Origin: Pseudodonghicola sp048268305
GTDB lineage: Bacteria; Pseudomonadota; Alphaproteobacteria; Rhodobacterales; Rhodobacteraceae
Assembly: GCF_048268305.1 (NCBI RefSeq)
Contig: NZ_JBLWVT010000006.1
Location: 124,001 to 188,000 of the forward strand
Length of the DNA: 64,000 nt
Direction: 5' to 3'
In this document: piece after piece, positions 27,208 through 35,834 of the stretch
How the letters are laid out: the number at the start of each line of letters is the position of its first letter
How positions within the stretch are numbered: the first letter of the stretch is position 1
Position numbers and translations under genes: made by a program
Notes under the pieces: model-generated
What the model was told of the DNA's origin: nothing
The model's database searches: none
What the model saw: only the letters and a program-made list of their open reading frames with translations

Positions 27208-28367
27208 GCGATCCCATCATTCAGGGCTGGTGCCCCGGCGCGCTGCGCCCGATGGAATCGGGCGATGGGCTGGTGGTCCGCATCCGCGCGCCCCTTGGCC
27301 GGCTCACCCAGGAACAGGCGCGCGGCCTGACCTATCTGGCGGAACGATACGGCAACGGGCTGATCGACCTGTCGGCGCGCGCCAACCTGCAATTGCGCGG
27401 GGTCAGCAAGGCCGGCCATGCCGCCCTGATCGACGGGCTGCGCACCCTGGGTCTGGTCGATGGCAGCGTCGCGGTCGAGACCCGGCGCAACATCCTGCTG
27501 ACGCCCTTCTGGCGCTCGGGCGACGCCAGTGAGCGTATCGCCCGCACCCTCACCGCCGCGCTGAGGCAGGACGACGCCCCCGACCTGCCCGGCAAGTTCG
27601 GTTTCGCCGTCGATTGTGACACCGTGCCGGTGCTGACCAAGACCCCCGCCGACATCCGGCTGGAACGCGGCGCCTCTGGCGGGCTGATCTGCCGCGCCGA
27701 CGGGGCGAGGCGTGGCGCGCGGGTCACCATCGCCACCGCCGCCAGCACCGCGCTGGGCCTTGCGCGCTGGTTCCTCGACAGCGGCGGCGCGCCAGAGGGG
27801 CGCGGCCGCATGGCGCGACACCTGGCGCGGGGCGCCGTGCCTCCCGGCCGCCATGGCGAAGCCGCCATGGCCCCGGCCCAGACCGCCCCCGGTCCCGGCC
27901 CCTGTGCCGGTGGTGTGCTGGTGGCGCTGGAGTTCGGCCAGATGCGGGCCGAAACGCTCGCCCGCCTCGCCGATCTCGGGCCGCTGCGGCTGACGCCCTG
28001 GCGCATGCTGCTGATCGAAGGCGCCGGGCAAGCTCCGGCGCTGCCCGGGCTGATCACCGATCCCGAAGACCCGCGCCTGCGCGTTTCCGCCTGTACCGGC
28101 GCGCCCGGCTGTCCGCAGGCGCTGGCCGCCACCCGGCCGCTGGCCCGCGCGCTGGCACTGCATCTGGCAACCGACCAAAGGCTCCATATCTCCGGCTGTG
28201 CCAAGGGCTGTGCCCACCCGGGCCCCGCGCCGCTGACGCTGACAGCCACCGGCCCGGATCGGTTCGATCTGATCCGTCAGGGCCGCGCCGGCGATCCGCC
28301 CGACCACCGCGATCTCGGCCCCGAACGCCTGACCTCCCATCCCGACCTCCTGACCGAAGGCCCCTGA
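27204..28367 (+). CDS. cobG: Precorrin-3B synthase CobG
   Basis: 387 residues, an oxygen-using Fe-S/haem-type monooxygenase of the sulfite/nitrite reductase fold that converts precorrin-3A to precorrin-3B. Two half-domains are visible, with LSARANLQLRGV in the first. The four cluster cysteines are in CTGAPGC and SGCAKGCAHP. Its presence marks the aerobic route. The ATG overlaps the cobN stop by 4 nt. Confidence 0.93.
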   Translation: MSDPIIQGWCPGALRPMESGDGLVVRIRAPLGRLTQEQARGLTYLAERYGNGLIDLSARANLQLRGVSKAGHAALIDGLRTLGLVDGSVAVETRRNILLTPFWRSGDASERIARTLTAALRQDDAPDLPGKFGFAVDCDTVPVLTKTPADIRLERGASGGLICRADGARRGARVTIATAASTALGLARWFLDSGGAPEGRGRMARHLARGAVPPGRHGEAAMAPAQTAPGPGPCAGGVLVALEFGQMRAETLARLADLGPLRLTPWRMLLIEGAGQAPALPGLITDPEDPRLRVSACTGAPGCPQALAATRPLARALALHLATDQRLHISGCAKGCAHPGPAPLTLTATGPDRFDLIRQGRAGDPPDHRDLGPERLTSHPDLLTEGP

Positions 28368-28997
28368 ATGCCCCATACCTATGAAACCGATGGCGCCGCG
28401 ATCTATGCCGAAAGCTTCGCCACCATCCGCGCCGAGGCCGATCTGGCCCGCTTCACCCCCGAGGAGGAGCCGGTCGTCGTCCGCATGATCCATGCCGCCG
28501 GTCTGGTCGGGCTGGAGCGCGACGTGGCGTTCTCTGCCGGCATGGTCGAGGCCGCGCGCGCGGCGTTGCAAGCGGGGGCGCCGATCCTCTGCGACGCGCG
28601 CATGGTGTCGGAAGGCATCACCCGCCCGCGCCTGCCGGCTGACAATGCGGTGATCTGCACCCTGCACGACCCGAAGGTGCCGGACATGGCCAAGGCGATG
28701 GGCACCACCCGCTCTGCCGCGGCGCTGGAGCTGTGGCGGCCGCATCTGGCCGGCGCGGTGGTGGCGATCGGCAATGCGCCCACCGCGCTCTTTCACCTGT
28801 TGAACATGCTGGAGGATCCCGCCTGCCCGCGCCCCGCCGCGATCATCGGCTGCCCGGTGGGCTTCGTCGGTGCCGCCGAATCCAAGGCGGCGCTGATGGC
28901 CGATCTGCCCGCCCCCGCCCTGATCGTGCGCGGCAGGCTTGGCGGCTCGGCCATCACCGTCGCCGCCGTCAACGCGCTTGCCAGCCGAAAGGAATGA
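28368..28997 (+). CDS. cobH: Precorrin-8X methylmutase CobH
   Basis: 209 residues. It moves the methyl group from C-11 to C-12 to give hydrogenobyrinate. Family stretches are RMIHAAGLV, CDARMVSEGI, AIGNAPTALFHLL and GCPVGFVGAAESK; the catalytic histidine is that in MIHAAG. The start codon follows the cobG stop with no gap. Confidence 0.96.
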   Translation: MPHTYETDGAAIYAESFATIRAEADLARFTPEEEPVVVRMIHAAGLVGLERDVAFSAGMVEAARAALQAGAPILCDARMVSEGITRPRLPADNAVICTLHDPKVPDMAKAMGTTRSAAALELWRPHLAGAVVAIGNAPTALFHLLNMLEDPACPRPAAIIGCPVGFVGAAESKAALMADLPAPALIVRGRLGGSAITVAAVNALASRKE

Positions 28998-28999
28998 CG

Positions 29000-29716
29000 A
29001 TGGGCCGTGTGATCTGCGTGGGCCTCGGCCCCGGCGACCCCGATCTGATGAGCCTGCGCGCCTATCGGCTGATCTCCTCCGCCCGGCAGGTGGCGTTCTT
29101 TCGCAAGGCCGGCCGCGCCGGTCAGGCGCGCCAGATCGTCGAGGGGATGCTGTGCGAGGGCGTCCATGAACTGGCGATGGAATATCCCGTCACCACCGAG
29201 ATCCCGGTGAGCGATCCGGAGTACAACCGCCTGCTTGCCGCCTTCTACGACGATTGGGCGGCACGGCTGGCCGATCTGGCGCGGACCGAGGACGTGGTGG
29301 TGCTGTGCGAGGGCGATCCGTTCTTCTACGGCTCCTTCATGCATCTGCAGTCCCGCCTTGAGGGCCGGGCCGAGGTCGAGATCGTGCCGGGCATCACCGG
29401 CATGTCGGGCTGCTGGACCGCCTCGGGCCAGCCGATCACCTGGGGCGACGATGTGCTGACGGTGCTGACCGCCACCCTGCCCGAGGAAGATCTGGCGCGG
29501 CGCGCCGGCGACAGCGACGCGCTGGTGGTGATGAAGATCGGCCGCAACCTGCCGAAACTGCGCCGCGCTCTGGCGCGCGCCGGACGGCTTTCCGACGCCT
29601 GGCTGGTCGAACGCGGCACCATGCCGGGGCAATCGGTGCGCCGGCTGGAGGAGGTCGAGGGGCCGGTGCCCTATTTCTCGATCGCGCTGGTGCACGGCCA
29701 GGGGCGGCGGCCATGA
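29000..29716 (+). CDS. cobI: Precorrin-2 C20-methyltransferase CobI
   Basis: 238 residues, SAM-dependent corrin-ring methylase. The N-terminal VGLGPGDPDLMSLRA and the middle CEGDPFFYGSF and PGITGMSG are typical. ATG 29000 was chosen over ATG 28994 because AAAGGA ends at 28993, which gives a normal spacing only for the later start. It lies 2 nt after the cobH stop and overlaps cobJ by 4 nt. Confidence 0.95.
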   Translation: MGRVICVGLGPGDPDLMSLRAYRLISSARQVAFFRKAGRAGQARQIVEGMLCEGVHELAMEYPVTTEIPVSDPEYNRLLAAFYDDWAARLADLARTEDVVVLCEGDPFFYGSFMHLQSRLEGRAEVEIVPGITGMSGCWTASGQPITWGDDVLTVLTATLPEEDLARRAGDSDALVVMKIGRNLPKLRRALARAGRLSDAWLVERGTMPGQSVRRLEEVEGPVPYFSIALVHGQGRRP

Positions 29717-30450
29717 GCGGCTGGATCGCGGTCGCGGGCCTCGGCCCCGGCGATGATGCGCTGGTGACGCCGGAGGTTCAGGCGAGCCTCGATCAGGCCA
29801 CCGATGTGATCGGCTATATTCCCTACGTCGCCCGCGTTGCCCCGCGCGACGGGCTCACCCTCCATCCCTCCGACAACCGGGTGGAACTGGACCGCGCCAG
29901 CCATGCGTTGCGGCTGGCGGCCGAAGGGCGGCGGGTGGTCGTCGTCTCCTCCGGCGACCCCGGCGTCTTCGCCATGGCCTCCGCCCTCTTCGAGGCGCTG
30001 GAGGCCGGGCCCCGGGATTGGCTGACGCTCGATATCCGCATCCTGCCGGGGATCACCGCGATGCTCGCCGCCGCGGCCCGGCTGGGGGCGCCCTTGGGGC
30101 ATGATTTCTGCGCCATCAACCTTTCCGACAACCTCAAGCCCTGGACGCTGATCGAACAACGGCTGCGGCTGGCGGCGCAGGCGGGCTTTGCCATGGGGTT
30201 CTATAACCCGCGCTCGAAAAGCCGCCCCCACCAGTTCGCCCGCGCGCTGGAGATCCTGCGTGAGGAATGCGGCGGCGAGAGGCTGATCAGCTTTGCCCGC
30301 GACGTGACCAAAGCCGGCGAGGTGCTGAGAACGGTGACGCTGGCCGAGGCCACGCCAGAGATGGCCGACATGCGAACCGTGGTGATCCTCGGCAATGCCG
30401 ACACCCGCCGCGTCGGTCGCTTCGTCTATACCCCGAGGCGCGCGGGATGA
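29713..30450 (+). CDS. cobJ: Precorrin-3B C17-methyltransferase CobJ
   Basis: 245 residues. It methylates C-17 and drives the ring contraction step. Seen: VAGLGPGDDALVTPEV, VIGYIPYV, SSGDPGVFAMA, and the diagnostic MGFYNPRSKSRPHQF. The ATG overlaps the cobI stop. Its last 25 nt overlap the 3' end of the antisense cobK gene. Confidence 0.96.
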   Translation: MSGWIAVAGLGPGDDALVTPEVQASLDQATDVIGYIPYVARVAPRDGLTLHPSDNRVELDRASHALRLAAEGRRVVVVSSGDPGVFAMASALFEALEAGPRDWLTLDIRILPGITAMLAAAARLGAPLGHDFCAINLSDNLKPWTLIEQRLRLAAQAGFAMGFYNPRSKSRPHQFARALEILREECGGERLISFARDVTKAGEVLRTVTLAEATPEMADMRTVVILGNADTRRVGRFVYTPRRAG

Positions 30451-31175
30451 GGCAGCCAGTCCATCACCTCGGCCATGGTCGCAAAGACCTGCCGCGCCCG
30501 CACCTCAGGCCGGTCGATCAGGATCACCCGCAGCCCCAGCGCCCGCGCGGCGTCAAGCTTGGCGCGCGCGCCTGTCCCGCCGGCGTTCTTGGCAACGATC
30601 AGGTCGATCGCGTGCCGTTGCAACAGCGCCAGGTCGCCGTCGAGGGTGAAGGGGCCGCGCGCGATCTCCACCGCCGTATCGGACAAGGGCAGCGGCGCTT
30701 GGGGCGCATCGACCAGTCGCAACAGATAATGGTGCTGCGGCTTGGCCGCGAAGGCGTCGAGCGTCTGCTTGCCGATGGCGAGGAAGACCCGCGCCGATGC
30801 CTCCGGCAGGGCGGCGACGGCGCTGGCGATATCGGGCACATGAGCCCAGTCATCCCCCGGCCCCGCCTGCCAGGGCGCCCGTTCCAGCGCACAGAGCGGC
30901 ACATTCGCCCCGTCACAGGCCTCGGCCGCGTTGCGGCTCATCCCGGCGGCGAAGGGATGGGTGGCATCCACCACATGGGTGATTCCCTCATCCCGCAGGA
31001 AGGCCTCCAGCCCCGCGGCGCCGCCGAAACCGCCCACCCGGGTCGGCAGCGGTTGCGCGACGGGCGCGGCGGTGCGCCCGGCATAGGAAAAGATCGCCTC
31101 CGCCCCGGCCTCGGCCAAGGCGCGGGCAAGCTGGCTGGCCTCGGTCGTGCCGCCGAGAAGAAGGATGCGCGTCAT
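30426..31175 (-). CDS. cobK: Precorrin-6A reductase CobK
   Basis: 249 residues, NADPH-dependent reduction of precorrin-6A. Seen: ILLLGGTTEASQLARAL at the N-terminus, VVDATHPFA in the middle, and VAKNAGGTGARAKLDAARALG at the C-terminus. It is the only cob gene of the run on the minus strand. It ends inside cobJ (25-nt overlap) and its ATG shares the bases CATG (31173-31176) with the cobL ATG on the other strand. Its promoter must therefore lie within cobL. The much longer open frame upstream is antisense to cobL and is not used. Confidence 0.95.
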   Translation of the reverse strand: MTRILLLGGTTEASQLARALAEAGAEAIFSYAGRTAAPVAQPLPTRVGGFGGAAGLEAFLRDEGITHVVDATHPFAAGMSRNAAEACDGANVPLCALERAPWQAGPGDDWAHVPDIASAVAALPEASARVFLAIGKQTLDAFAAKPQHHYLLRLVDAPQAPLPLSDTAVEIARGPFTLDGDLALLQRHAIDLIVAKNAGGTGARAKLDAARALGLRVILIDRPEVRARQVFATMAEVMDWLPHPARLGV

Positions 31176-32361
31176 GTCTGAGCCCTGGGTCAGTATCATC
31201 GGTCTGGGCGAAGATGGCCTGAGCGGGCTGTCGGCTGCAAGCCGCGATGCGCTGGCGGCGGCTGAGGTGATCTTCGGCGGCCCCCGGCATCTGGCGCTGG
31301 TCGGCGCGGGGGATCGTGGTCGGGACTGGCCGGTGCCCTTCTCGGTCGCCCCGGTGCTGGCGCTGCGGAACCGGCGGGTGGCGGTTCTGGCCTCGGGCGA
31401 TCCCTTCTGGCATGGCGCCGGCGGCAGCCTGGCGGCGCATCTGACACCCGATGAGTGGCGCGCCTTTCCGGCGCCTTCCACCTTTTCGCTCGCCGCCGCG
31501 CGGCTTGGTTGGCGGTTGGAGGAGGTGCTCTGCCTCGGCCTGCATGCCGCCCCCTTCGCCCGGCTGCGCCCCAGGCTGGCGCCGGGGGTGCGGGCGATCT
31601 GCCTGCTGCGTGACGGGTCGGCCCCGGCAGAGCTGGCCGACTGGCTGGCAGCGGCAGGCTTCGGCGCCTCGGACCTGTGGGTGATGGAGGCCTTGGGCGG
31701 CCCGCGCGAACGGATCCGCCACGCCCGCGCCGACAGCTTCGATCTGACCGATATCGCCGCCCCCGTCGCCGTTGCCATCCGTGCCGCCGGCGGCCCCGGC
31801 CTGCCGCGCGCCAGCGGGTTGGCCGATGACCTCTTTGCCCATGACGGGCAGATCACCAAACGCCCGGTGCGGGCGCTGACGCTGTCGGCCCTGGCGCCGC
31901 GTCCCGGCGAATTGCTCTGGGACATCGGCGGCGGTTCCGGCTCGATCTCGGTCGAATGGGCACTAGCGGCACCGGGGGCGCGGGCGATCACCATCGAGCC
32001 GCGCGCCGACCGCGCCGCCACCATCCGCGCCAATGCCGAAAGCTTCGGCCTGTCGCATCGGATCGAGGTGATCGAGGGCGCGGCCCCCGAGGCCCTGGCC
32101 GACCTGCCCGCCGCCGATTGCGTCTTTGTCGGCGGCGGCGGATCGCAGGCGCTGCTCGACACCCTTTGGGCCACGCTCCGCCCCGGCACCCGGCTGGTCG
32201 CCAATGCGGTGACGCTGGAGACCGAGGCGTTGTTGACCCAATGGCACGGGCAGCAGGGCGGCAGCCTGATCCGGGTGGAGCTGTCAGAGGCCGCGCCGCT
32301 GGGAAGGATGCGCGGCTGGACCCGCGCCCGCCCCGTCACCCAATGGAGCGTCACGCGATGA
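31174..32361 (+). CDS. cobL: Precorrin-6Y C5,15-methyltransferase (decarboxylating) CobL
   Basis: 395 residues, a fusion of two methylases. The N-terminal tetrapyrrole methylase half (about 1-200) has SIIGLGEDGLSGLS and LASGDPFWHG. The C-terminal CbiT-like half has TKRPVRALTLSALAP, LLWDIGGGSGSISVEW and CVFVGGGGS. ATG 31174 is preceded by AAGGA at 31161-31165. It begins head-to-head with cobK and overlaps cobE by 4 nt. Confidence 0.95.
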   Translation: MSEPWVSIIGLGEDGLSGLSAASRDALAAAEVIFGGPRHLALVGAGDRGRDWPVPFSVAPVLALRNRRVAVLASGDPFWHGAGGSLAAHLTPDEWRAFPAPSTFSLAAARLGWRLEEVLCLGLHAAPFARLRPRLAPGVRAICLLRDGSAPAELADWLAAAGFGASDLWVMEALGGPRERIRHARADSFDLTDIAAPVAVAIRAAGGPGLPRASGLADDLFAHDGQITKRPVRALTLSALAPRPGELLWDIGGGSGSISVEWALAAPGARAITIEPRADRAATIRANAESFGLSHRIEVIEGAAPEALADLPAADCVFVGGGGSQALLDTLWATLRPGTRLVANAVTLETEALLTQWHGQQGGSLIRVELSEAAPLGRMRGWTRARPVTQWSVTR

Positions 32362-32720
32362 GGGTCGCCGGGATCGGCTTTCGCGCCGGCGCCCCCGTCG
32401 CCGCCCTGCGTGCCGCGCTCGATCTCGCCGGCGGCAACATCCAGGCGCTCGCCACGCTCGACCGCAAGGCCCGCGCGCCGCAGCTCTGCGCGCTGGCGGC
32501 AGAGCTCGGCCTGACAATCCTGCCGGTGGCAGAGGCGGCGCTTCGTTCTCAGACCACCCTCACCCAGTCCCCCGACCAGATCGCGCGTTTCGGCACCGGA
32601 TCGCTGGCCGAGGCCGCGGCGCTGGCCGCCGCCGGCCCCGACGCCCGGCTCATTGTGCCGCGCGTGATTTCCCCCTGCGGCATGGCCACCGCCGCAATCG
32701 CAGAAGGACCAAAGACATGA
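32358..32720 (+). CDS. cobE: Cobalamin biosynthesis protein CobE (CbiG C-terminal family)
   Basis: 120 residues. It matches the C-terminal domain of CbiG: GIGFRAGAPVAALRAAL, ATLDRKARAPQLCALA and LTQSPDQIARFGTGSLAEAAAL. CobE is needed in the aerobic pathway but has no assigned reaction. The start overlaps the cobL stop (ATGA), and its stop overlaps cobM. Confidence 0.88.
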   Translation: MRVAGIGFRAGAPVAALRAALDLAGGNIQALATLDRKARAPQLCALAAELGLTILPVAEAALRSQTTLTQSPDQIARFGTGSLAEAAALAAAGPDARLIVPRVISPCGMATAAIAEGPKT

Positions 32721-33502
32721 CCGTTCATTTCATCGGCGCCGGCCCCGGCGCCCCCGACCTGATCACGCTGCGCGGCCGCGACCTGATCGCCGCCTGCCCG
32801 GTCTGCCTCTATGCCGGCTCTCTGGTGCCCGAGGCGCTGCTGGGTCATTGCCCAAAAGGCGCCCGCATCGTGAACACCGCCCCCCTGTCTTTGCACGAGA
32901 TCATGGCGGAGATCGCCGCCGCCCACGCCGCAGGCCAGGATGTGGCGCGGCTCCATTCCGGCGATCTGTCGGTCTGGTCGGCGATGGGCGAACAACTGCG
33001 CCGGCTGCGCGCCATGGGCATCCCCTATGACGTGACCCCGGGCGTGCCCGCCTTCGCCGCCGCCGCAGCGGCCTTAGGGGCCGAGCTGACGCTGCCGGGC
33101 GTGGCGCAATCGCTGGTGCTGACCCGGACCTCTGGTCGCGCCTCGGCCATGCCGGAGGGCGAGACGCTGGCGAATTTCGCCGCCACCGGGGCGACGCTGG
33201 CCATTCACCTTTCCGTCCATGTGCTGGAGCGGGTGGTGGCGGATCTCACGCCGCACTACGGCCCCGACTGCCCGGCGGCGGTGGTCTGGCGGGCGAGCTG
33301 GCCCGATCAGCGGGTGGTCAAGGCGACGCTCGCCACGCTGGAGGCGGCGACGGAGGGCGAACGCGGCCGCACCGCGCTGATCCTGGTGGGCCCGGCGCTC
33401 GGGGCCGAGGATTTCGGTGAAAGCCGGCTTTACGCCGGCGATTACGACCGGCGGTTCCGCCCGGTCGGCACCGCCCCCCGCTTCCCGGAGGGCACGGAAT
33501 GA
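32717..33502 (+). CDS. cobM: Precorrin-4 C11-methyltransferase CobM
   Basis: 261 residues, tetrapyrrole methylase. Diagnostic stretches are HFIGAGPGAPDLITLRG, YAGSLVPEALL, RLHSGDLSVWSAMGEQ and TPGVPAFAAAAAALG. It is coupled to cobE upstream and cobB downstream by 4-nt overlaps. Confidence 0.96.
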   Translation: MTVHFIGAGPGAPDLITLRGRDLIAACPVCLYAGSLVPEALLGHCPKGARIVNTAPLSLHEIMAEIAAAHAAGQDVARLHSGDLSVWSAMGEQLRRLRAMGIPYDVTPGVPAFAAAAAALGAELTLPGVAQSLVLTRTSGRASAMPEGETLANFAATGATLAIHLSVHVLERVVADLTPHYGPDCPAAVVWRASWPDQRVVKATLATLEAATEGERGRTALILVGPALGAEDFGESRLYAGDYDRRFRPVGTAPRFPEGTE

Positions 33503-34821
33503 CGCAGGCCCTTCCCCCCGGGCTGATGATCTCGGCCCCGGCCTCGGGCACCGGCAAGACCACGCTGATGCTGGGGCTGCTGCGCGCGCTCAGCCAACAG
33601 GGGTGCACCGTGCAGCCGTTCAAGAGCGGGCCGGATTACATCGACCCCGGGTTTCACCGCGCCGCCTGCGGCCGGGCCTCGTTCAACCTCGACAGCTGGG
33701 CGATGGCGCCGGGGATGATGGCCGGGCTGGTGACGCGCGCGGCGCGCGCCGATCTGATCCTGGCCGAAGGCTCGATGGGTCTGTTCGACGGCGTCGCGCG
33801 GCCGGGAGAGGCGGGCAATGGCGCCAGCGCCGATATCGCCGCGACCATGGGCTGGCCGGTGGTGCTGGTGATCGACGTCTCGGGTCAGGCGCAATCGGCG
33901 GCGGCGACCGCCCTCGGCTTCGCCCGCTTCCGCCCCGATGTGACGCTGGCGGGCGTGGTGCTGAACCGGGTCGCCAGCCCCCGGCACGAGGCGCTGGTGC
34001 GGGTCGGGATGGAGGCCGTGGGCATTCCCGTCCTCGGCGCCCTGCCGCGTCAGGCGGCGGTCGAGGTGCCGGAGCGGCATCTGGGTCTGGTGCAGGCGGA
34101 GGAACACGGCGCGATCGACGATCTGCTGGACCGCGCCGCCCGCGCCATCGCCGATCATGTCGACCTGCCCCGCCTGTTGGCCGCCGCCAGCGGCACTACC
34201 GCGACCGGCACCGCCAGCACCCCGCCGAAGCCCCCCGCGCAGCGGATCGCCCTGGCCCGCGACGCCGCCTTTTCCTTTGTCTATCCGCATCTTCTGGAAA
34301 GCTGGCGCGAGGCGGGGGCGGAGATTCTGCCGTTCTCGCCACTGGCCGATCAGGCGCCCGATGCCTCCGCCGATCTCTGCTGGCTGCCGGGCGGCTATCC
34401 TGAGCTTTACGCGGGCCAGCTCGCCGCGGCGGAGCGGTTTCGCACGGGGCTGCGCGCCTTTGGCCAGACCCGGCCGGTGCACGGCGAATGCGGCGGCTAC
34501 ATGGCGATGGGGACCGCACTGATCGACAAGGACGGGGTGCGCCACGACATGGCGGGGCTCCTCGGCCTCGTCACCTCCTATGAAAAGCGGCGGATGCATC
34601 TGGGCTATCGTCTGGCGGAGCTTGTCACGTCCATGCCCGGCCACGGCGCGGGCGCCCGCCTGCGCGGGCATGAGTTCCACTATTCCACCATCCTCGGCCA
34701 GCCCGACGCGCCCTTGGCCCGCGTCACCGACGCCACTGGCGCCGCGGTGGCCGAGACCGGATCGCGCCGGGGCCTGGCCACCGGCACCTTCTTTCACCTG
34801 ATCGCGGAGGCCACGGCATGA
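33499..34821 (+). CDS. cobB: Hydrogenobyrinate/cobyrinate a,c-diamide synthase CobB
   Basis: 440 residues, ATP- and glutamine-dependent amidation of side chains a and c. The N-terminal P-loop region reads SAPASGTGKTTLMLG, followed by KSGPDYIDPGFH and AEGSMGLFDG. The C-terminal class I glutaminase-like domain has LPGGYPELYAGQLA and the nucleophile cysteine in HGECGGYMAMG. It overlaps cobM and cobA by 4 nt each. Confidence 0.96.
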   Translation: MTQALPPGLMISAPASGTGKTTLMLGLLRALSQQGCTVQPFKSGPDYIDPGFHRAACGRASFNLDSWAMAPGMMAGLVTRAARADLILAEGSMGLFDGVARPGEAGNGASADIAATMGWPVVLVIDVSGQAQSAAATALGFARFRPDVTLAGVVLNRVASPRHEALVRVGMEAVGIPVLGALPRQAAVEVPERHLGLVQAEEHGAIDDLLDRAARAIADHVDLPRLLAAASGTTATGTASTPPKPPAQRIALARDAAFSFVYPHLLESWREAGAEILPFSPLADQAPDASADLCWLPGGYPELYAGQLAAAERFRTGLRAFGQTRPVHGECGGYMAMGTALIDKDGVRHDMAGLLGLVTSYEKRRMHLGYRLAELVTSMPGHGAGARLRGHEFHYSTILGQPDAPLARVTDATGAAVAETGSRRGLATGTFFHLIAEATA

Positions 34822-35537
34822 GCGGTTTTGTCAGCTTCGTCTCCTCCGGCCCCGGCGATCCGGAACTTCTGACCCTGAAGGCGGTCGACCGGCTCAGACG
34901 CGCCGATGCGGTGCTCTATGACGATCTCTCCGCCGGGCCGATCCTGGAACACGCGCGCGCGGGCGCCGATCTGGTCGGCGTCGGCAAGCGCGCCGGTCGC
35001 CCCTCGCCCCGACAGGATCACGTCAGCCGCCTGCTGGTCGATTACGCCGCCACCGGTGCCCGGGTGGTGCGGCTGAAATCGGGCGATGCCGGCATCTTCG
35101 GCCGGCTGGAGGAAGAGCTGATCGCGCTGCGCGCCGCCGGCATCGACCATGAGGTGATCCCGGGCGTGACCGCCGCCTCGGCCGCAGCCGCAGCCGCCGG
35201 CATTCCGCTGACCCGGCGCCAGACCGCGCGGCGGCTGCAATTCGTCACCGGCCACGATGTCACCGGCGCCCTGCCCGAAGGGCTGAACATGGCGGCGTTG
35301 GCCGATCCCGGTGCGATCACCGCGATCTACATGGGCCGGCGCACCTTTGCCGGCCTCGCCGAGCGGCTGATCGCGGCCGGCCTGCCGGCGGAAACCCCGG
35401 CGCTGCTGGCCGAAGGGGTGTCGACCGCCGCCGAACAGCTCAGCCGCCACAGCCTTGCCGGGCTGGCGGCCGATGACAGCGCCCCGGGCGATGCCCCGGC
35501 GCTGATCCTTTTCGGACCGCTCGCAGAGGAGGCTTAG
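34818..35537 (+). CDS. cobA: Uroporphyrinogen-III C-methyltransferase CobA
   Basis: 239 residues, without the CysG oxidase/ferrochelatase extension. It makes precorrin-2, the branch point to siroheme and cobalamin. Seen: SSGPGDPELLTLKAVDRL, VGVGKRAGRPSPRQD, RLKSGDAGIFGRLEEE and YMGRRTFAGLAERL. It is the last gene of the riboswitch 1 operon and overlaps cobB by 4 nt; riboswitch 2 starts about 30 nt after its stop. Confidence 0.95.
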   Translation: MSGFVSFVSSGPGDPELLTLKAVDRLRRADAVLYDDLSAGPILEHARAGADLVGVGKRAGRPSPRQDHVSRLLVDYAATGARVVRLKSGDAGIFGRLEEELIALRAAGIDHEVIPGVTAASAAAAAAGIPLTRRQTARRLQFVTGHDVTGALPEGLNMAALADPGAITAIYMGRRTFAGLAERLIAAGLPAETPALLAEGVSTAAEQLSRHSLAGLAADDSAPGDAPALILFGPLAEEA

Positions 35538-35565
35538 ACAAGACAGACAGCACAGAATTCGACAG

Positions 35566-35739
35566 ATGACGGTTCCAGCCGGCCCAGGTGGCCGGCGGAT
35601 GAAAAGGGAACGCGGTTGAAATCCGCGACTGCCCCCGCAACTGTGAGCGGAGAGCCTGCCCGGAACACGCCACTGACCCAATGGGCCGGGAAGGCCCGGA
35701 TCAGCGCCACGACCCGCAAGTCAGGAGACCTGCCGTCCC
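35566..35739 (+). promoter_or_regulatory. Cobalamin (B12) riboswitch 2
   Basis: Near-consensus core: AAAAGGGAA (35602-35610), GACTGCCCCCGCAACTGTGA (about 35627-35646), GGGCCGGGAAGGCCC, and the B12 box AAGTCAGGAGACCTGCC (ending 35734). The closing stem P1 is seen as GACGG (35568-35572) with CCGTC (35733-35737). About 95 nt downstream the CbiM-like gene starts with AGGAGA. It controls cobalt uptake and probably cobF. Confidence 0.96.
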
Positions 35740-35834
35740 AAAACGCCGCAAAGGCGATCCGACCGACCGGCCGACACGGGCTGGACAAACCTCGAACAAT
35801 CCCCGTCGGGTGAGACGGGAAGGAGACAGTGAAC

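Noticed and set aside
31176..32354. Extension of cobK to a 642-codon protein
   Set aside because: The extra part is the antisense of cobL; CobK ends are well defined by family length and the TTEASQLARAL N-terminus.
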